The notes: generated by a model from the letters alone, not told the origin. DNA of 45,724 nt from Bacteroidaceae bacterium (GCA_017416705.1 JAFQBG010000028.1:1-45724); one strand, 5' to 3'. Counted from the first letter of the stretch, positions 28,406 to 38,048 are shown. Program-made: numbers and translations.

Positions 28406-30304
28406 TTAACTGGCTCTGACAACCATTGCTTTAATATTTTGTCCGTCGAGGCCCACAAATATCAGTATAAATGTATTCCTTTTCACAATCACGCTTGCAT
28501 AGAAATTATTATCGGCATCGAGGGCCGGCTCGTACTTGACGTCTGACAGTTTCATGACGTTTCCTTCGGTGTCTATTATTATGATTCCCGAGGCATCGCC
28601 ACCGTTCCACTCGTTCTCGGATAGGTTAGGGAATATTTGCAATGTTCTGCCGACACGTGACGAGACGGTGTATATCTCCTTCACGCCATAGTTTCTTGCT
28701 ATGAAGGCTGCAACCTCCATATCTTTTTCGAGTTCACATGGGATATCCTCGACCATGCGGTATTTTACATAAAATCCTTCTCCCGGGTCGAGTACCAACG
28801 AGGATTTAACGACGAGCGCTTTCAGATATTCGCCGTTTGTGCCTTTCAGAACAAGAACTATCGGTGCAGCAGGTGCCTGCAACGATATATAATATTCGTC
28901 GTTCATGTTCATGCCTATTTCAAGTCCTACCGATGCTTTGTCCAGCTCGACACCATTGGCATCGACCAAAATGGTGTTGTCGGGGTTCCAGCCTTCCCAG
29001 TGCATGTCGGTTAGGTTGGGGTATGCGTGCAGATACATGCCCGGCTCGGCCGATACTGCATATACATTTTCCAAACCAAATTTATTCTTCAACATGGTGA
29101 GATATGCGGCATCTGTCTCTTCGAAACAGTCGAGTTTGTTCATCATGGCATCGTTCACGTCGAAGCCTTTATTGGGCTCGACATAGTCGCTTGTCTGTGT
29201 GGCTTCGAGTATGACGTAGTTATATTTCTCGTCGATGAATGAGCTTGTGGGGTTTGCCTCGTATAGCGACAGCAGTTCGTCGTATAATGCCGCGGGGACA
29301 ACAAGTACATACCCTTTGCGTGAGCCTTCGACCATCGGCGGGTAGGCATCGACTGTGACATCCACCTGCGAAGCATCTGTGGCATCGACTTGCACTCTGA
29401 GCCAACTATCCTCGGCGGACATCATTGCCAAGGCGCCGTCCTTTTCTTCGAAGAACAGGAATTTACTCTCGTATTTAAAGGTTTTTATGCTATAATGCAG
29501 TGCACCTGTATATTCTATATTCTCGCCGGTGAGGGAATTACTGTTGCTGAATGATACTCCATCGGGCGAAACAGACCATCCCCATGGGCTTACGCCATCT
29601 ATTTTGATTGCTGTCGGCTCCATTCCCGAATATGTTATCTCGTAGGGGAATACAGCCGACTCGTCGGCGTTCATAAAGGTCACTGTTCCGGTGCAAGGAA
29701 AGGCCTCGAACTGTTCTGCAACGGTTGCATATATGTTCTTTTTGTTCGCAGAGCCCTGTACCGGTGTTATAGTGAATTCCTCAATCCACTCGGGTGTTTC
29801 GGATACTCCGAATGCAAAATTAGCATCTACATCGAAACTGATGACACCGTTCCACTCAATGGCGATTTTTTCGCATTCCGCACCCCATTCATCGGTTATA
29901 GTCAGTTCGTAATTTTTTGGGGCACGATGAATATTTGCGATAACCTCGTTTTGCCCTTGACGCAAAAGGGTGAGCGTGGTCACAGTCTCTTCGAAATCCA
30001 AAGCCTCATTGCCTATTTTCACATACACCTTGTTCAATCCGGCATCGCCACTTATGTCGTAGTGGAAATTCTCCCCGTCGAGCGACAATGTACACCATAT
30101 AGCCCCTGTGTTCATGGACCAAGCGACAGGCGAATTAAATTCAATACATTCCACCGCTCCCACGCCACACGACAATGTAAGCGGTTGCTCAAAAACAGGC
30201 GTAAGGGCAGGAGCACCGTTGTCGTCATCGCTCGAGCATGCCGCAAAAGCCACTAATGACAGTGCAACGAGTATTGCAGAAAACCATTTATTATATATTC
30301 TCAT
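28406..30304 (-). CDS. DUF5003-like lipoprotein with BACON-like domain
   Basis: 632 residues with lipobox AFAAC (C23) then SSDDDN. Residues about 40-120 read as a BACON-like beta sandwich (FNSPVAWSMNTGAIWCTLS). The C-terminal half holds two related segments, each with the pattern YAVSAEPGMYLHAYPNL...W or YTVSSRVGRTLQIFPNL...W and a final LKALVVKSS or IKAMVVRAS. The position after susCD and the DUF4984-type gene corresponds to BT2261 of B. thetaiotaomicron, an accessory lipoprotein of a peptide-binding SusCD complex. The family name is given from memory; the position in the operon is the stronger evidence. Confidence 0.75.
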   Translation of the reverse strand: MRIYNKWFSAILVALSLVAFAACSSDDDNGAPALTPVFEQPLTLSCGVGAVECIEFNSPVAWSMNTGAIWCTLSLDGENFHYDISGDAGLNKVYVKIGNEALDFEETVTTLTLLRQGQNEVIANIHRAPKNYELTITDEWGAECEKIAIEWNGVISFDVDANFAFGVSETPEWIEEFTITPVQGSANKKNIYATVAEQFEAFPCTGTVTFMNADESAVFPYEITYSGMEPTAIKIDGVSPWGWSVSPDGVSFSNSNSLTGENIEYTGALHYSIKTFKYESKFLFFEEKDGALAMMSAEDSWLRVQVDATDASQVDVTVDAYPPMVEGSRKGYVLVVPAALYDELLSLYEANPTSSFIDEKYNYVILEATQTSDYVEPNKGFDVNDAMMNKLDCFEETDAAYLTMLKNKFGLENVYAVSAEPGMYLHAYPNLTDMHWEGWNPDNTILVDANGVELDKASVGLEIGMNMNDEYYISLQAPAAPIVLVLKGTNGEYLKALVVKSSLVLDPGEGFYVKYRMVEDIPCELEKDMEVAAFIARNYGVKEIYTVSSRVGRTLQIFPNLSENEWNGGDASGIIIIDTEGNVMKLSDVKYEPALDADNNFYASVIVKRNTFILIFVGLDGQNIKAMVVRAS

Positions 30305-30324
30305 AATTCTATCTGTTTTAATTC

Positions 30325-31218
30325 TTAATAACCTTCGCGCATAAGTTTCTCGGCTTCGTCGTCGCTAATCCACTCGACAACGTTGGCAAAAGTACCTACG
30401 GTGTTTGTACCCTCGGCCATGCCCGGCACATATAGCGTCATATATTGGAATATGAATTTTTCACAACTGCTGAAATAGGATACATAGGCCGATGGTTGGT
30501 ACATGCGTATTATGCCATCGCCGTACAATGTGCCGAATGCCTCGGATGTAGGTCCGAAATCCTGTTCCTCCATGGTGATGCGTGGAGCAAGAATATCTCC
30601 GGCATCGAATTTTATCCTAACGTCGTAGCCATCGTAGAAATAGTCCTTTATTATTATACAATTTTCGTTCTCGGGGTCTAATTCGGAACGGACAAGGCGC
30701 ATATCGGCATTGGTAACGAAGTTCATGAGGTAGCTTGACACAAGCACGCAATATCCTGTGAAGGAATTTATGTCGAATGGACATGCTTTCTGCAACGACA
30801 CGCGTGTTTCTGTTCCATATAAATCCCATTTGGTGTCCTCCTTGGTTAGCAAACGAAGGGCAACGCCCAAAGAGTCGGTTAGTTCTATATTATCATGGAA
30901 CCCTTTCATTCTTACGTTTGCCACGCGCTCACCGGCCTTTATTGTCACGGTGTTCGACTCCAACACATAGTGACGTCCTTCGATGGCATTGCTTTTTGTT
31001 ACATCGACCTCGACAGCAAGTGTTCTGTCATAGCCACAGGCATTTGTGGCTGCAACAGGAATTTCGAAATAGTCCTCGTTGTTTTGCACCGGAAACACAT
31101 ACGATGTATCCGAAAACATTATGTAGTTCGGACCGGAATATGTGGTGTATTCTTCGTCGCACGAAACGATGAGCATCACCGAAGCTACGACGCATAAAAT
31201 TACTGATATATTTTTCAT
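30325..31218 (-). CDS. DUF4984-type SusCD-associated lipoprotein
   Basis: 297 residues. Lipobox MLIVSC (C20) then DEEYTTYSGP. An N-terminal Calx-beta-like half (about 30-140, VEVDVTKSNAIEGRHYVLES) precedes a second beta domain with the conserved CPFDINSFTGYCVLVSSYL. It corresponds in place to BT2262, the small accessory lipoprotein found in the B. thetaiotaomicron peptide-bound SusCD complex. Likely a surface subunit capping the SusCD barrel. It starts 27 bases after the susD stop. Confidence 0.8.
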   Translation of the reverse strand: MKNISVILCVVASVMLIVSCDEEYTTYSGPNYIMFSDTSYVFPVQNNEDYFEIPVAATNACGYDRTLAVEVDVTKSNAIEGRHYVLESNTVTIKAGERVANVRMKGFHDNIELTDSLGVALRLLTKEDTKWDLYGTETRVSLQKACPFDINSFTGYCVLVSSYLMNFVTNADMRLVRSELDPENENCIIIKDYFYDGYDVRIKFDAGDILAPRITMEEQDFGPTSEAFGTLYGDGIIRMYQPSAYVSYFSSCEKFIFQYMTLYVPGMAEGTNTVGTFANVVEWISDDEAEKLMREGY

Positions 31219-31245
31219 AAATTTGTAATATTCGAGGTTCCTTAA

Positions 31246-32775
31246 TTATTTGTTACTCTCGTTGGGTTCTATGTCGGCACCCGGCGACTCTAATTCGTGT
31301 TGGGGGATGGGCCAAACGAAAAGCGCGTTGTCGGCCTCTATCTTCAAACTGCTTCCGTTGGACAACGACTGACTTTGCGGTGTACGCTCAAATCCTTTAT
31401 GCCAGCGTTTAAGGTCGGTAAGGCGGAAGCCCTCCATATAAAGTTCCTTAACACGTTCTTCCTCTATTATATCCATGGCATTATCGGCCGACATGGCAGT
31501 GGAACCACCATAATTGTAATAGCGTGCGTTACGCAATTTGGAAATATCCTTCGATGCTTTTGAATAGTTGGGCGACGCTATGTTGCAATAGGCTTCGGCA
31601 CGTATCAGATATTGCTCCGACAGACGGAACACCTTGGGCATGGAGGTGTTCAGCAGTTGTGCCTCGTTGAACAACGATGTGTTACCCCAATATTTCCATA
31701 ACAAAGGCCATGTGAGCCCATGGGAGTATCCCGTTGTGTATTCTTGGAAGAATGCGTTGTAGCGCATATCATACGATGTATATAAATCTAAAACCCATTT
31801 TGCAGGGACATAATCGGGTTTAAACGAGCTATAATCATAATTGAAGAAAATAGTACCCAAGGCTCCACCATAGTTTGTGCTTGTATATCCTATTTTCCAT
31901 ATTACCTCGGTGGAGTTATCGCTGCTCCACATGTATTGATAGTAGCTGACACCGGCAGAATATTCCGTAACTGCGCTCGACAGAACAAAATAGTTGCTGT
32001 CTATTACTTTCGACGAGTACTCTATGGCTGCTTCGTAGTCCTTCATGTACAACGCCACACGCGCACGCAGAGCATAGACTGTGTATTCGCTGAAAAAGGT
32101 AGAATTGTACAACGGGCCGTCGAGCGAGGGGTCGTAGTCGTCGCCTATTGCAAGTAATTCCGCGGCACGCTCCAAATCGTCTATCACCAATTTATAGGAA
32201 TCGTATAGCGAAGCTCTTTTTATGACCGGTTTCTCGTAGTAGCGTGTAGTCAGAACCACTCCTAACTCGTTTTTGGCCTCATCGTCGCTTTCGTAGCTTT
32301 TGCAGAACATTTTTACCAATTCCGAGTAGGCCAACGCGCGTGCAAAATAGGCCTCGCCGCAATATTGGTCGAGCCTGTCAAGAGCATTGTCGTCGGTGAG
32401 TTTTGTTCTTAGCTTCTCGGCATTGTCCAACAGGAAATTACAACGTCCTATAACATCGTATAATGCTCCGTACACAGCCTCTATCTCGCTGTTTGTAGCA
32501 AGAATTTCCCAACGCCATACGTTGCCATATACATTGGAGTAGCCGTTTACGGCATAGGCAAGGTCGGCCTGAATATCGGGCAGCAGGGTGAGATAGCCGC
32601 TGTAAAGTGCCGGGCTTAAAAAAGCCGAATAGATACCCATGACAGCTTGGTCGGCTTCATCGACATTGGTTATGGCATTATCTACCGAGACGGCATCCTC
32701 GGGAAATTTATCAAGACACGATGTCACAGCGAACATCGTTGCAAGAATCAGTATATATAATTTTATCTGTTTCAT
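31246..32775 (-). CDS. SusD/RagB-family outer-membrane lipoprotein
   Basis: 509 residues, lipobox FAVTSC (C20) then LDKFPED, a classical SusD start. The N-terminal part has TPR-like helices (ADQAVMGIYSAF, YFARALAYSELVKMF), and the C-terminus is the SusD-family conserved region (YLIRAEAYC, DLKRWHKGF, VWPIPQHELE). It forms the hinged lid on the SusC barrel and binds substrate. It lies 13 bases after susC. Confidence 0.96.
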   Translation of the reverse strand: MKQIKLYILILATMFAVTSCLDKFPEDAVSVDNAITNVDEADQAVMGIYSAFLSPALYSGYLTLLPDIQADLAYAVNGYSNVYGNVWRWEILATNSEIEAVYGALYDVIGRCNFLLDNAEKLRTKLTDDNALDRLDQYCGEAYFARALAYSELVKMFCKSYESDDEAKNELGVVLTTRYYEKPVIKRASLYDSYKLVIDDLERAAELLAIGDDYDPSLDGPLYNSTFFSEYTVYALRARVALYMKDYEAAIEYSSKVIDSNYFVLSSAVTEYSAGVSYYQYMWSSDNSTEVIWKIGYTSTNYGGALGTIFFNYDYSSFKPDYVPAKWVLDLYTSYDMRYNAFFQEYTTGYSHGLTWPLLWKYWGNTSLFNEAQLLNTSMPKVFRLSEQYLIRAEAYCNIASPNYSKASKDISKLRNARYYNYGGSTAMSADNAMDIIEEERVKELYMEGFRLTDLKRWHKGFERTPQSQSLSNGSSLKIEADNALFVWPIPQHELESPGADIEPNESNK

Positions 32776-32788
32776 ACTTTAATAATAT

Positions 32789-35728
32789 TTAGAACGTTAC
32801 TTCCAGTCCGCATGTAAATTGACGCGACATAGGATATTGTGCCTTGTACACATTTGAAGAAGACTCGGGGTCGATGCCACTGAACTTGGTCCATGTATAT
32901 AGGTTTTGTGCCTGTACATATATTTTTGCACGGCTCACTGCCTTTGTTTTTTTCAGTATCGACTCGGGGATAGAGTAGCTGAGCATTATGTTTTTCAGAC
33001 GCAGGAACGAAGCATCCTCCAAGAAACGCGAGTCCATTTGCGGAGTAACCCCGTAGCGTGGAATATCAGTTACATCGCCGGGCTGTTTCCAACGGTCGTA
33101 TAAAAGACGTTTCGACTGGTTGTATGCAGTGTATAGTCCGTTGCTCTCTTCGAAGAAACGGTCGTTGTTGAACATCCAACGGTCGGCAACCCAACTGAAA
33201 TGGGTGCTCAGTGTCAAGCCCTTCCAAGTGAGCGAAGTGCCAAAACCACCTTGCCATGGTGCTATGTGGTCTTTGCCTATCATCACCTTGTCGGCTTCGC
33301 TATATACGTTGGTTATCTCCCCATCCTTGGTGTACCACAGAGCATCGCCGTTGGCAGGGTTTACGCCTGCATAACGGTTTATGAAAAATTCGCCCACCGA
33401 GTGTCCCACAACCAATTTTGTGCTGGTGTTCGATATCTCGTACTCGTCAAGGCCGTTATAAAGTTCTGTTATCTCGTTTTTGTTATATGAGGCATTTGCA
33501 TTTATGCTCCACACAAAGTCCTTTGTACGTATAACATCGGCACTGAGCGAAAATTCCACACCGCTGTTCTCCATTTCGCCTACATTGTCCCAACGAGTAC
33601 CGAAACCGTTGTTTACATAGGATTGAGGAACCAGCATCAACATATTGGTTGTTATTTTCTTATAGAACTCGACGTCGAAATTAATTCGGTTGAAGAAACC
33701 AAGATGAATGGCCATATTGCCCGAGAGCAGCTCCTCCCAACCGAGTTTTTCATTACCCTCGCTAATGGGTATTATGCCCGCGCTGCCCATGTAGTTGGCG
33801 CCGCTGCCCACAAGTGCCAAATGGTCGTAGTCGGGGATTGACGAGTTACCCGATGTACCCAAACTGACTGCAACCTGAGCGTTGGTGAGCCATTTGTTTG
33901 TTTTGCGCATGAACGACGCCTTGCGCAGGTTGTACATAAAGCCCAACGACCAGAATGTAGCCCAACGACCCTCCTTACCGAACCTCGATGAGGCGTCGGT
34001 GCGTAACGAGAAGTCGGCATAGTATAAATCCTTGTAGTTATACTCGCCACGCCCGAAAAACGACAGGAAACCATGGCTCGATGAGCTGTTTGCCCACGAT
34101 GCTGCTCTTGTACCCGACGAAATGGAAGTAAAAGCATCGTTGTTTTGTCCGCGTGTGATAACTTGGAAACCCTCGGAGCGATAATCCACACCCTCATGAC
34201 CCAACATTATATTGAGCGAATGTGCATTATCTATTTTCAGCATGTAACTTGCCGTATTCGAGATGGTTATGTTCACCGCGTCATACGAACTGCGGCCGGC
34301 AACGCCCACACCGCCGTTACCGACGAAGCCGGGATAGGATTTCATGTCGGCTGTTGAGTGTGTATAATCGACACCCAATCGCGATGTCAGAGTAAGATTT
34401 TTTATAGGTGTCACCTCGGCATATAGCACGGTAAGTGCCTTATATTTTTTATTCACCACCGGGTTGTTGTTCATCCATTCGATAGGGTTGTGAGTGGTAC
34501 CCTTCCAACTGCCATCGGACGACGATGCCACCGAACCATCCTCGCGATAGGGGTTCCAATAGGGGAGCATGAAACGACATGCCGAAATGGGGGTGTTCAG
34601 CGAGTATTCGCCTTCGTCGGCCTGTTGAACCTCCTCGTATGTTATCATGGAGTTTGTACCCACCTTCAACCAATCGGCAGCCTTTACATCGACATTGGCA
34701 CGCATGTTATATCGTTCAAAGGTTGAACCCTGCGCAATGCCCTCTTGGTCGAAATATCCGCCCGATACGTAGTAATTTATTTTATCCGAAGCATAGTTCA
34801 CCGATAGGTCGTAGCTTTGCAAACGCGCCTTGTCGTTGAACACCACGTCGAGCCAGTTTACATCTGTTTGACGCAACAAGTCGTAGTCCTGACCGGCATC
34901 CAAACCAAGCTCCTGCTCGAATTGTATGCGCTCCTCGGTGTTCATGAGGTTCCATGTACCATGCGCCAATTCCGAAAATCCATGCTGAGTACGGAATGTC
35001 ACATCCACCTTGTCGGTGACTGTTCCGCGTTTGGTTGTAATAACCACCACGCCATTGGCTGCACGCGCACCGTAGATTGATGTGGACGAAGCATCCTTTA
35101 ATACATTTATGGATTCTATATCGCTTGGGTTTATGGCGTTGAAATCGGAACTTGTGATAGGCACACCATCAAGAATGAACAAAGGGGTGGTACCCGAATT
35201 TATGGAGTTCATACCCCTTATTTGGAAAACAGCCGGCTTGCTGGGTTCACCCGAATTTGATATAACCGTCATACCCGAGGTCAATCCCTGTAACGCTTGG
35301 TCGAAACCGACAGCAGGGACACTCTCTATCTTTTCGGCCTTAACGGTCGAAACAGAACCGGCGATGGTTCCTTTTTTACGAACACCGTAAGCAACCACAA
35401 CAACCTCGTCAACCTGCAAAGCCTCGGGTTGCATAACAATATCAAGTTTTTTTGTGTTTGCATTTACCTTTATACGTTGGGTCATATAGCCCATGTACGA
35501 AAACACCAAAGTAGCCTCGTCTGCATTTTTTATCTCAATGAGATAATTACCGTCAAAATCGGTCGATGTACCATTCAGTGTACCCTCTTGCAATACTCCA
35601 AGACCCAATAAAGGCTCATTGTCTTCCCCCGACACAACATTTCCCCGTACCGTAAAACTTTGAGCATACAGTACGTTTATGGCCATAGCACCAAGGAAGA
35701 CAAACAAAAGAAATACTCTTTTCTTCAT
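32789..35728 (-). CDS. SusC/RagA-family TonB-dependent transporter
   Basis: 979 residues from ATG 35728 (MKKRVFLLFVFLG), giving a signal peptide ending YAQ; the frame extends nine codons further. Order: carboxypeptidase-D-like regulatory domain (about 24-105, FTVRGNVVSGEDNEPLLG), TonB box region VDEVVVVAYG, plug domain (about 115-225, FQIRGMNSINSGTTPLFILDG and NVLKDASSTSIYGARAANG), then the 22-strand barrel. No STN domain and no FecR/ECF partner is present. First gene of the nine-gene operon. Together with SusD it should import the peptide or oligomer released outside the cell. Confidence 0.96.
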   Translation of the reverse strand: MKKRVFLLFVFLGAMAINVLYAQSFTVRGNVVSGEDNEPLLGLGVLQEGTLNGTSTDFDGNYLIEIKNADEATLVFSYMGYMTQRIKVNANTKKLDIVMQPEALQVDEVVVVAYGVRKKGTIAGSVSTVKAEKIESVPAVGFDQALQGLTSGMTVISNSGEPSKPAVFQIRGMNSINSGTTPLFILDGVPITSSDFNAINPSDIESINVLKDASSTSIYGARAANGVVVITTKRGTVTDKVDVTFRTQHGFSELAHGTWNLMNTEERIQFEQELGLDAGQDYDLLRQTDVNWLDVVFNDKARLQSYDLSVNYASDKINYYVSGGYFDQEGIAQGSTFERYNMRANVDVKAADWLKVGTNSMITYEEVQQADEGEYSLNTPISACRFMLPYWNPYREDGSVASSSDGSWKGTTHNPIEWMNNNPVVNKKYKALTVLYAEVTPIKNLTLTSRLGVDYTHSTADMKSYPGFVGNGGVGVAGRSSYDAVNITISNTASYMLKIDNAHSLNIMLGHEGVDYRSEGFQVITRGQNNDAFTSISSGTRAASWANSSSSHGFLSFFGRGEYNYKDLYYADFSLRTDASSRFGKEGRWATFWSLGFMYNLRKASFMRKTNKWLTNAQVAVSLGTSGNSSIPDYDHLALVGSGANYMGSAGIIPISEGNEKLGWEELLSGNMAIHLGFFNRINFDVEFYKKITTNMLMLVPQSYVNNGFGTRWDNVGEMENSGVEFSLSADVIRTKDFVWSINANASYNKNEITELYNGLDEYEISNTSTKLVVGHSVGEFFINRYAGVNPANGDALWYTKDGEITNVYSEADKVMIGKDHIAPWQGGFGTSLTWKGLTLSTHFSWVADRWMFNNDRFFEESNGLYTAYNQSKRLLYDRWKQPGDVTDIPRYGVTPQMDSRFLEDASFLRLKNIMLSYSIPESILKKTKAVSRAKIYVQAQNLYTWTKFSGIDPESSSNVYKAQYPMSRQFTCGLEVTF

Positions 35729-35825
35729 CTTTAAAAAGTAGATACTAATATACAAAAAGGCAACCGAAAAACATGGAAAATTGCCTTGTTTGCATTTTTA
35801 TTACAAAAATTTAGAAATTATTTTG

Positions 35826-35833
35826 CAAAAGTA
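35826..35833 (-). promoter_or_regulatory. -7 promoter element of the susC operon
   Basis: TACTTTTG on the minus strand fits TAnnTTTG; leader about 90 bases. The -33 region is AT-rich and reads TTTA, one base off. Confidence 0.55.
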
Positions 35834-35856
35834 CAAAAGATATTCGGTTATATATA

Positions 35857-35864
35857 TAAATTTG
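35857..35864 (+). promoter_or_regulatory. -7 promoter element of the alpha/beta hydrolase gene
   Basis: TAAATTTG fits TAnnTTTG. It lies only 23 bases from the divergent susC -7 element, so the -33 regions of both promoters overlap. A small GAGT/ACTC hairpin follows at about 35875-35889. Confidence 0.5.
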
Positions 35865-35927
35865 CCAATTATTTGAGTCTTTTTTACTCATGTGGTATAT
35901 TTATAATTAAAAAATACAAGCTCATTT

Positions 35928-37328
35928 ATGAAAGCACACAAACTACTCCTATTATTGCTCGTTGCGGCGGCTACCATATTCGCAGGCAGCGCATATGGCC
36001 GGAAGAATCATAAAATTAATTCGAAGACCGAGAAAGAAATCATCGGATATTTTTCAAAAACACTTAATAACGAACCATGCGATTTTGAAAATCGAGCCAC
36101 TGTGCGTGCCGAGCAAATTCAAAAAGCACGCGAGCAGGTATGGCAGGCGTGGAGAAACGCTGTAAACAACTACGACGAGGAGAAACTCCCCTCGTTGGGC
36201 ATGCTTGAACAGAGGGAAATTACATGCTGGGACCTGCCCGCAGAGTTAGAGCCAAGTGCGACAATGCCCTTTTATTGGGGTGTAAACGAAAAACTCAGCG
36301 ACAACAGCCAAAAATACCCTATGTTCCTGTACATGCATGGTTCGGGAAGCAAAAGGCAGGAGTGGGAGAACGGTCTGCGTTTCTCATTGGGCACATTCCA
36401 CAAGCCGGCGGCATACTTTGTGCCACAAATACCCAATGCCTACGGCGAGCTATACCGTTGGGCAATACAATCGAAGCAATGGGCTTGGGAAAAACTGCTT
36501 CGCCTTCTCTTTTTAAACAATGATATAGACCATAACCGCATATATTTCTTCGGAATATCCGAGGGTGGATACGGCAGCCAACGTTTGGCATCGTTCTATG
36601 CCGACTATTTAGCAGGAGCAGGCCCCATGGCAGGTGGTGAGCCACTCAAAAACGCACCCATGGAGAACCTTGCGAACATAGCCTTCTCGTTGCGTACAGG
36701 CAGCGAGGACCATGCCTTCTGTCGCAATATACTCACTGCAAAAGCAGGGGAAGTAGCCGACAGCCTTAGCAAAATACACCCCGAGCTATACAAACACTTC
36801 ATCGAGACCATACCGGGATATGGCCATGGAATTGACTATGCGCCCACAACACCATGGTTGGCACAGTTCAGCCGCAACCCCCATCCAAAATATTTCCATT
36901 GGGAGGATTTCGACATGTACGGACGTCATCGTAAAGGGTTCTATAATATAAGGGTAAACGAAACATCGAGCCTTAATCAAAACGAACGCACCTGCTACGA
37001 TGTCAAAATAGAGAATAACACAGTGACAATAGACGTGAAGAATGTCACATACACGACAACGCACAAATGGGGTAACATCGATATGTTGTTTGCCAAAAAC
37101 TATTCCACTGCAAACACCGGAAACATCACACTGTTCCTGAATGAAACGCTGTTCGACCTTGGCAAGCCTGTTAAAATAGTTCTGAACGGGACCGAGGTAT
37201 TCAACGACACAGTGCAACCAAGCATAAAAGCCATGGTCGAGAGCTGCGCCCTGTTCTTCGACCCCGAGCGCATATTCCCGGCTGCCATAAATATTGATAT
37301 TGCCAAAAAGAACGGTTACATATATTAA
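35928..37328 (+). CDS. secreted alpha/beta hydrolase (esterase or S9-like peptidase)
   Basis: 466 residues. Signal peptide MKAHKLLLLLLVAAATIFAG ending near AYG. The alpha/beta hydrolase core has an oxyanion loop YMHGSGS, nucleophile elbow FGISEGGYG with S211, and a probable catalytic His300 in PGYGHGIDY; an acid is near SEDH (260-262). The C-terminal 120 residues are beta-rich (VKIENNTVTIDVKNVTY), similar to a small Ig-like tail. It is divergent from the peptide-uptake operon and could be a co-working esterase or peptidase, but the substrate is not shown. Confidence 0.82.
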   Translation: MKAHKLLLLLLVAAATIFAGSAYGRKNHKINSKTEKEIIGYFSKTLNNEPCDFENRATVRAEQIQKAREQVWQAWRNAVNNYDEEKLPSLGMLEQREITCWDLPAELEPSATMPFYWGVNEKLSDNSQKYPMFLYMHGSGSKRQEWENGLRFSLGTFHKPAAYFVPQIPNAYGELYRWAIQSKQWAWEKLLRLLFLNNDIDHNRIYFFGISEGGYGSQRLASFYADYLAGAGPMAGGEPLKNAPMENLANIAFSLRTGSEDHAFCRNILTAKAGEVADSLSKIHPELYKHFIETIPGYGHGIDYAPTTPWLAQFSRNPHPKYFHWEDFDMYGRHRKGFYNIRVNETSSLNQNERTCYDVKIENNTVTIDVKNVTYTTTHKWGNIDMLFAKNYSTANTGNITLFLNETLFDLGKPVKIVLNGTEVFNDTVQPSIKAMVESCALFFDPERIFPAAINIDIAKKNGYIY

Positions 37329-37335
37329 AAAACAG

Positions 37336-37387
37336 CCACATAAAACAGTGATAGGATGCCGCGGCATCCTATCACTGTTTTATGTGG
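37336..37387. terminator. 52-bp perfect loopless palindrome, bidirectional terminator
   Basis: Bases 37336-37361 are the exact reverse complement of 37362-37387, with no spacer and core GCCGCGGC. It lies 8 bases after the hydrolase stop and 29 bases before the engB stop, between convergent genes. A run of A on the left and TTTT on the right allow termination on both strands. Confidence 0.8.
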
Positions 37388-37415
37388 GTTTTGGCTTCCC
37401 CTTGTGGCAAGCAAA

Positions 37416-38012
37416 TTACAATGTGCCATTTATCCCATCTATGTAATCGAGCAGTTCGTTGCGTCCCATGCCGTTTTCGGACGAAGTAACGAATATTGGG
37501 GGCAATTCCTCCCACTGCTCCAACAATTTTTTCTTGTATTCATCGGTGTTTTTCTTCAATTGTGTCTTCTTCACCTTGTCCGCTTTTGTAAAGATTATTG
37601 CAAAAGGAACCCCATTCTCGCCAAGCCATTCAAAAAACTCCAAATCTATTTTTTGCGGTTCCAAACGCGAATCGACAAGAACAAAAAGAAGCGTCATCTG
37701 CTCCCTGTCCAATACATAGGTCGATATAATATGCTCCAATTTTTCCGTCTGCGACTTACTGCGTTTGGCATAACCGTACCCGGGAAGGTCCACAAGATAC
37801 CACTCGTTGTTAACCAAAAAATGGTTTATGAGCAATGTTTTACCCGGCATAGACGATGTCATGGCCAACTTGCTATTACGGGTAAGCATATTTATGAGGC
37901 TCGACTTACCCACATTGGAACGACCGATAAAAGCATATTCAGGCCTGCCATCGCTGGGACATTTTGCAATATCGGTATTGCTTATTATGAAACGCGCCGA
38001 TTTTATATCCAT
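37416..38012 (-). CDS. engB: ribosome biogenesis GTPase EngB/YsxC/YihA
   Basis: 198 residues, normal size. GTPase motifs: G1 GRSNVGKSS (about 30-38), G2 in MPGKT, G3 DLPGYG, G4 TKADK and G5-like [10 protein letters not shown]. It acts in late assembly of the large ribosomal subunit and is usually essential. Start ATG 38012 ([12 protein letters not shown]). It converges with the hydrolase gene and diverges from recR. Confidence 0.96.
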   Translation of the reverse strand: MDIKSARFIISNTDIAKCPSDGRPEYAFIGRSNVGKSSLINMLTRNSKLAMTSSMPGKTLLINHFLVNNEWYLVDLPGYGYAKRSKSQTEKLEHIISTYVLDREQMTLLFVLVDSRLEPQKIDLEFFEWLGENGVPFAIIFTKADKVKKTQLKKNTDEYKKKLLEQWEELPPIFVTSSENGMGRNELLDYIDGINGTL

Positions 38013-38040
38013 GATAAATGTATTATTTAAAATTCATCTG

Positions 38041-38048
38041 CGAAGATA
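38041..38048 (-). promoter_or_regulatory. -7 promoter element of engB
   Basis: TATCTTCG on the minus strand, identical to the dnaN -7 element; 29 bases before the ATG. The -33 region is a T-rich tract. Confidence 0.5.

Noticed and set aside
20667-35728. Polysaccharide utilisation locus in the strict sense
   Set aside because: SusC and SusD are present, but no glycoside hydrolase, lyase or carbohydrate esterase is in the operon; the only clear lytic enzyme is a peptidase.
36786-38030. Two mirrored open frames that both begin MPRHPITVLCG
   Set aside because: Both starts are produced by the 52-bp palindrome; the frames are shadows of the hydrolase and engB genes.
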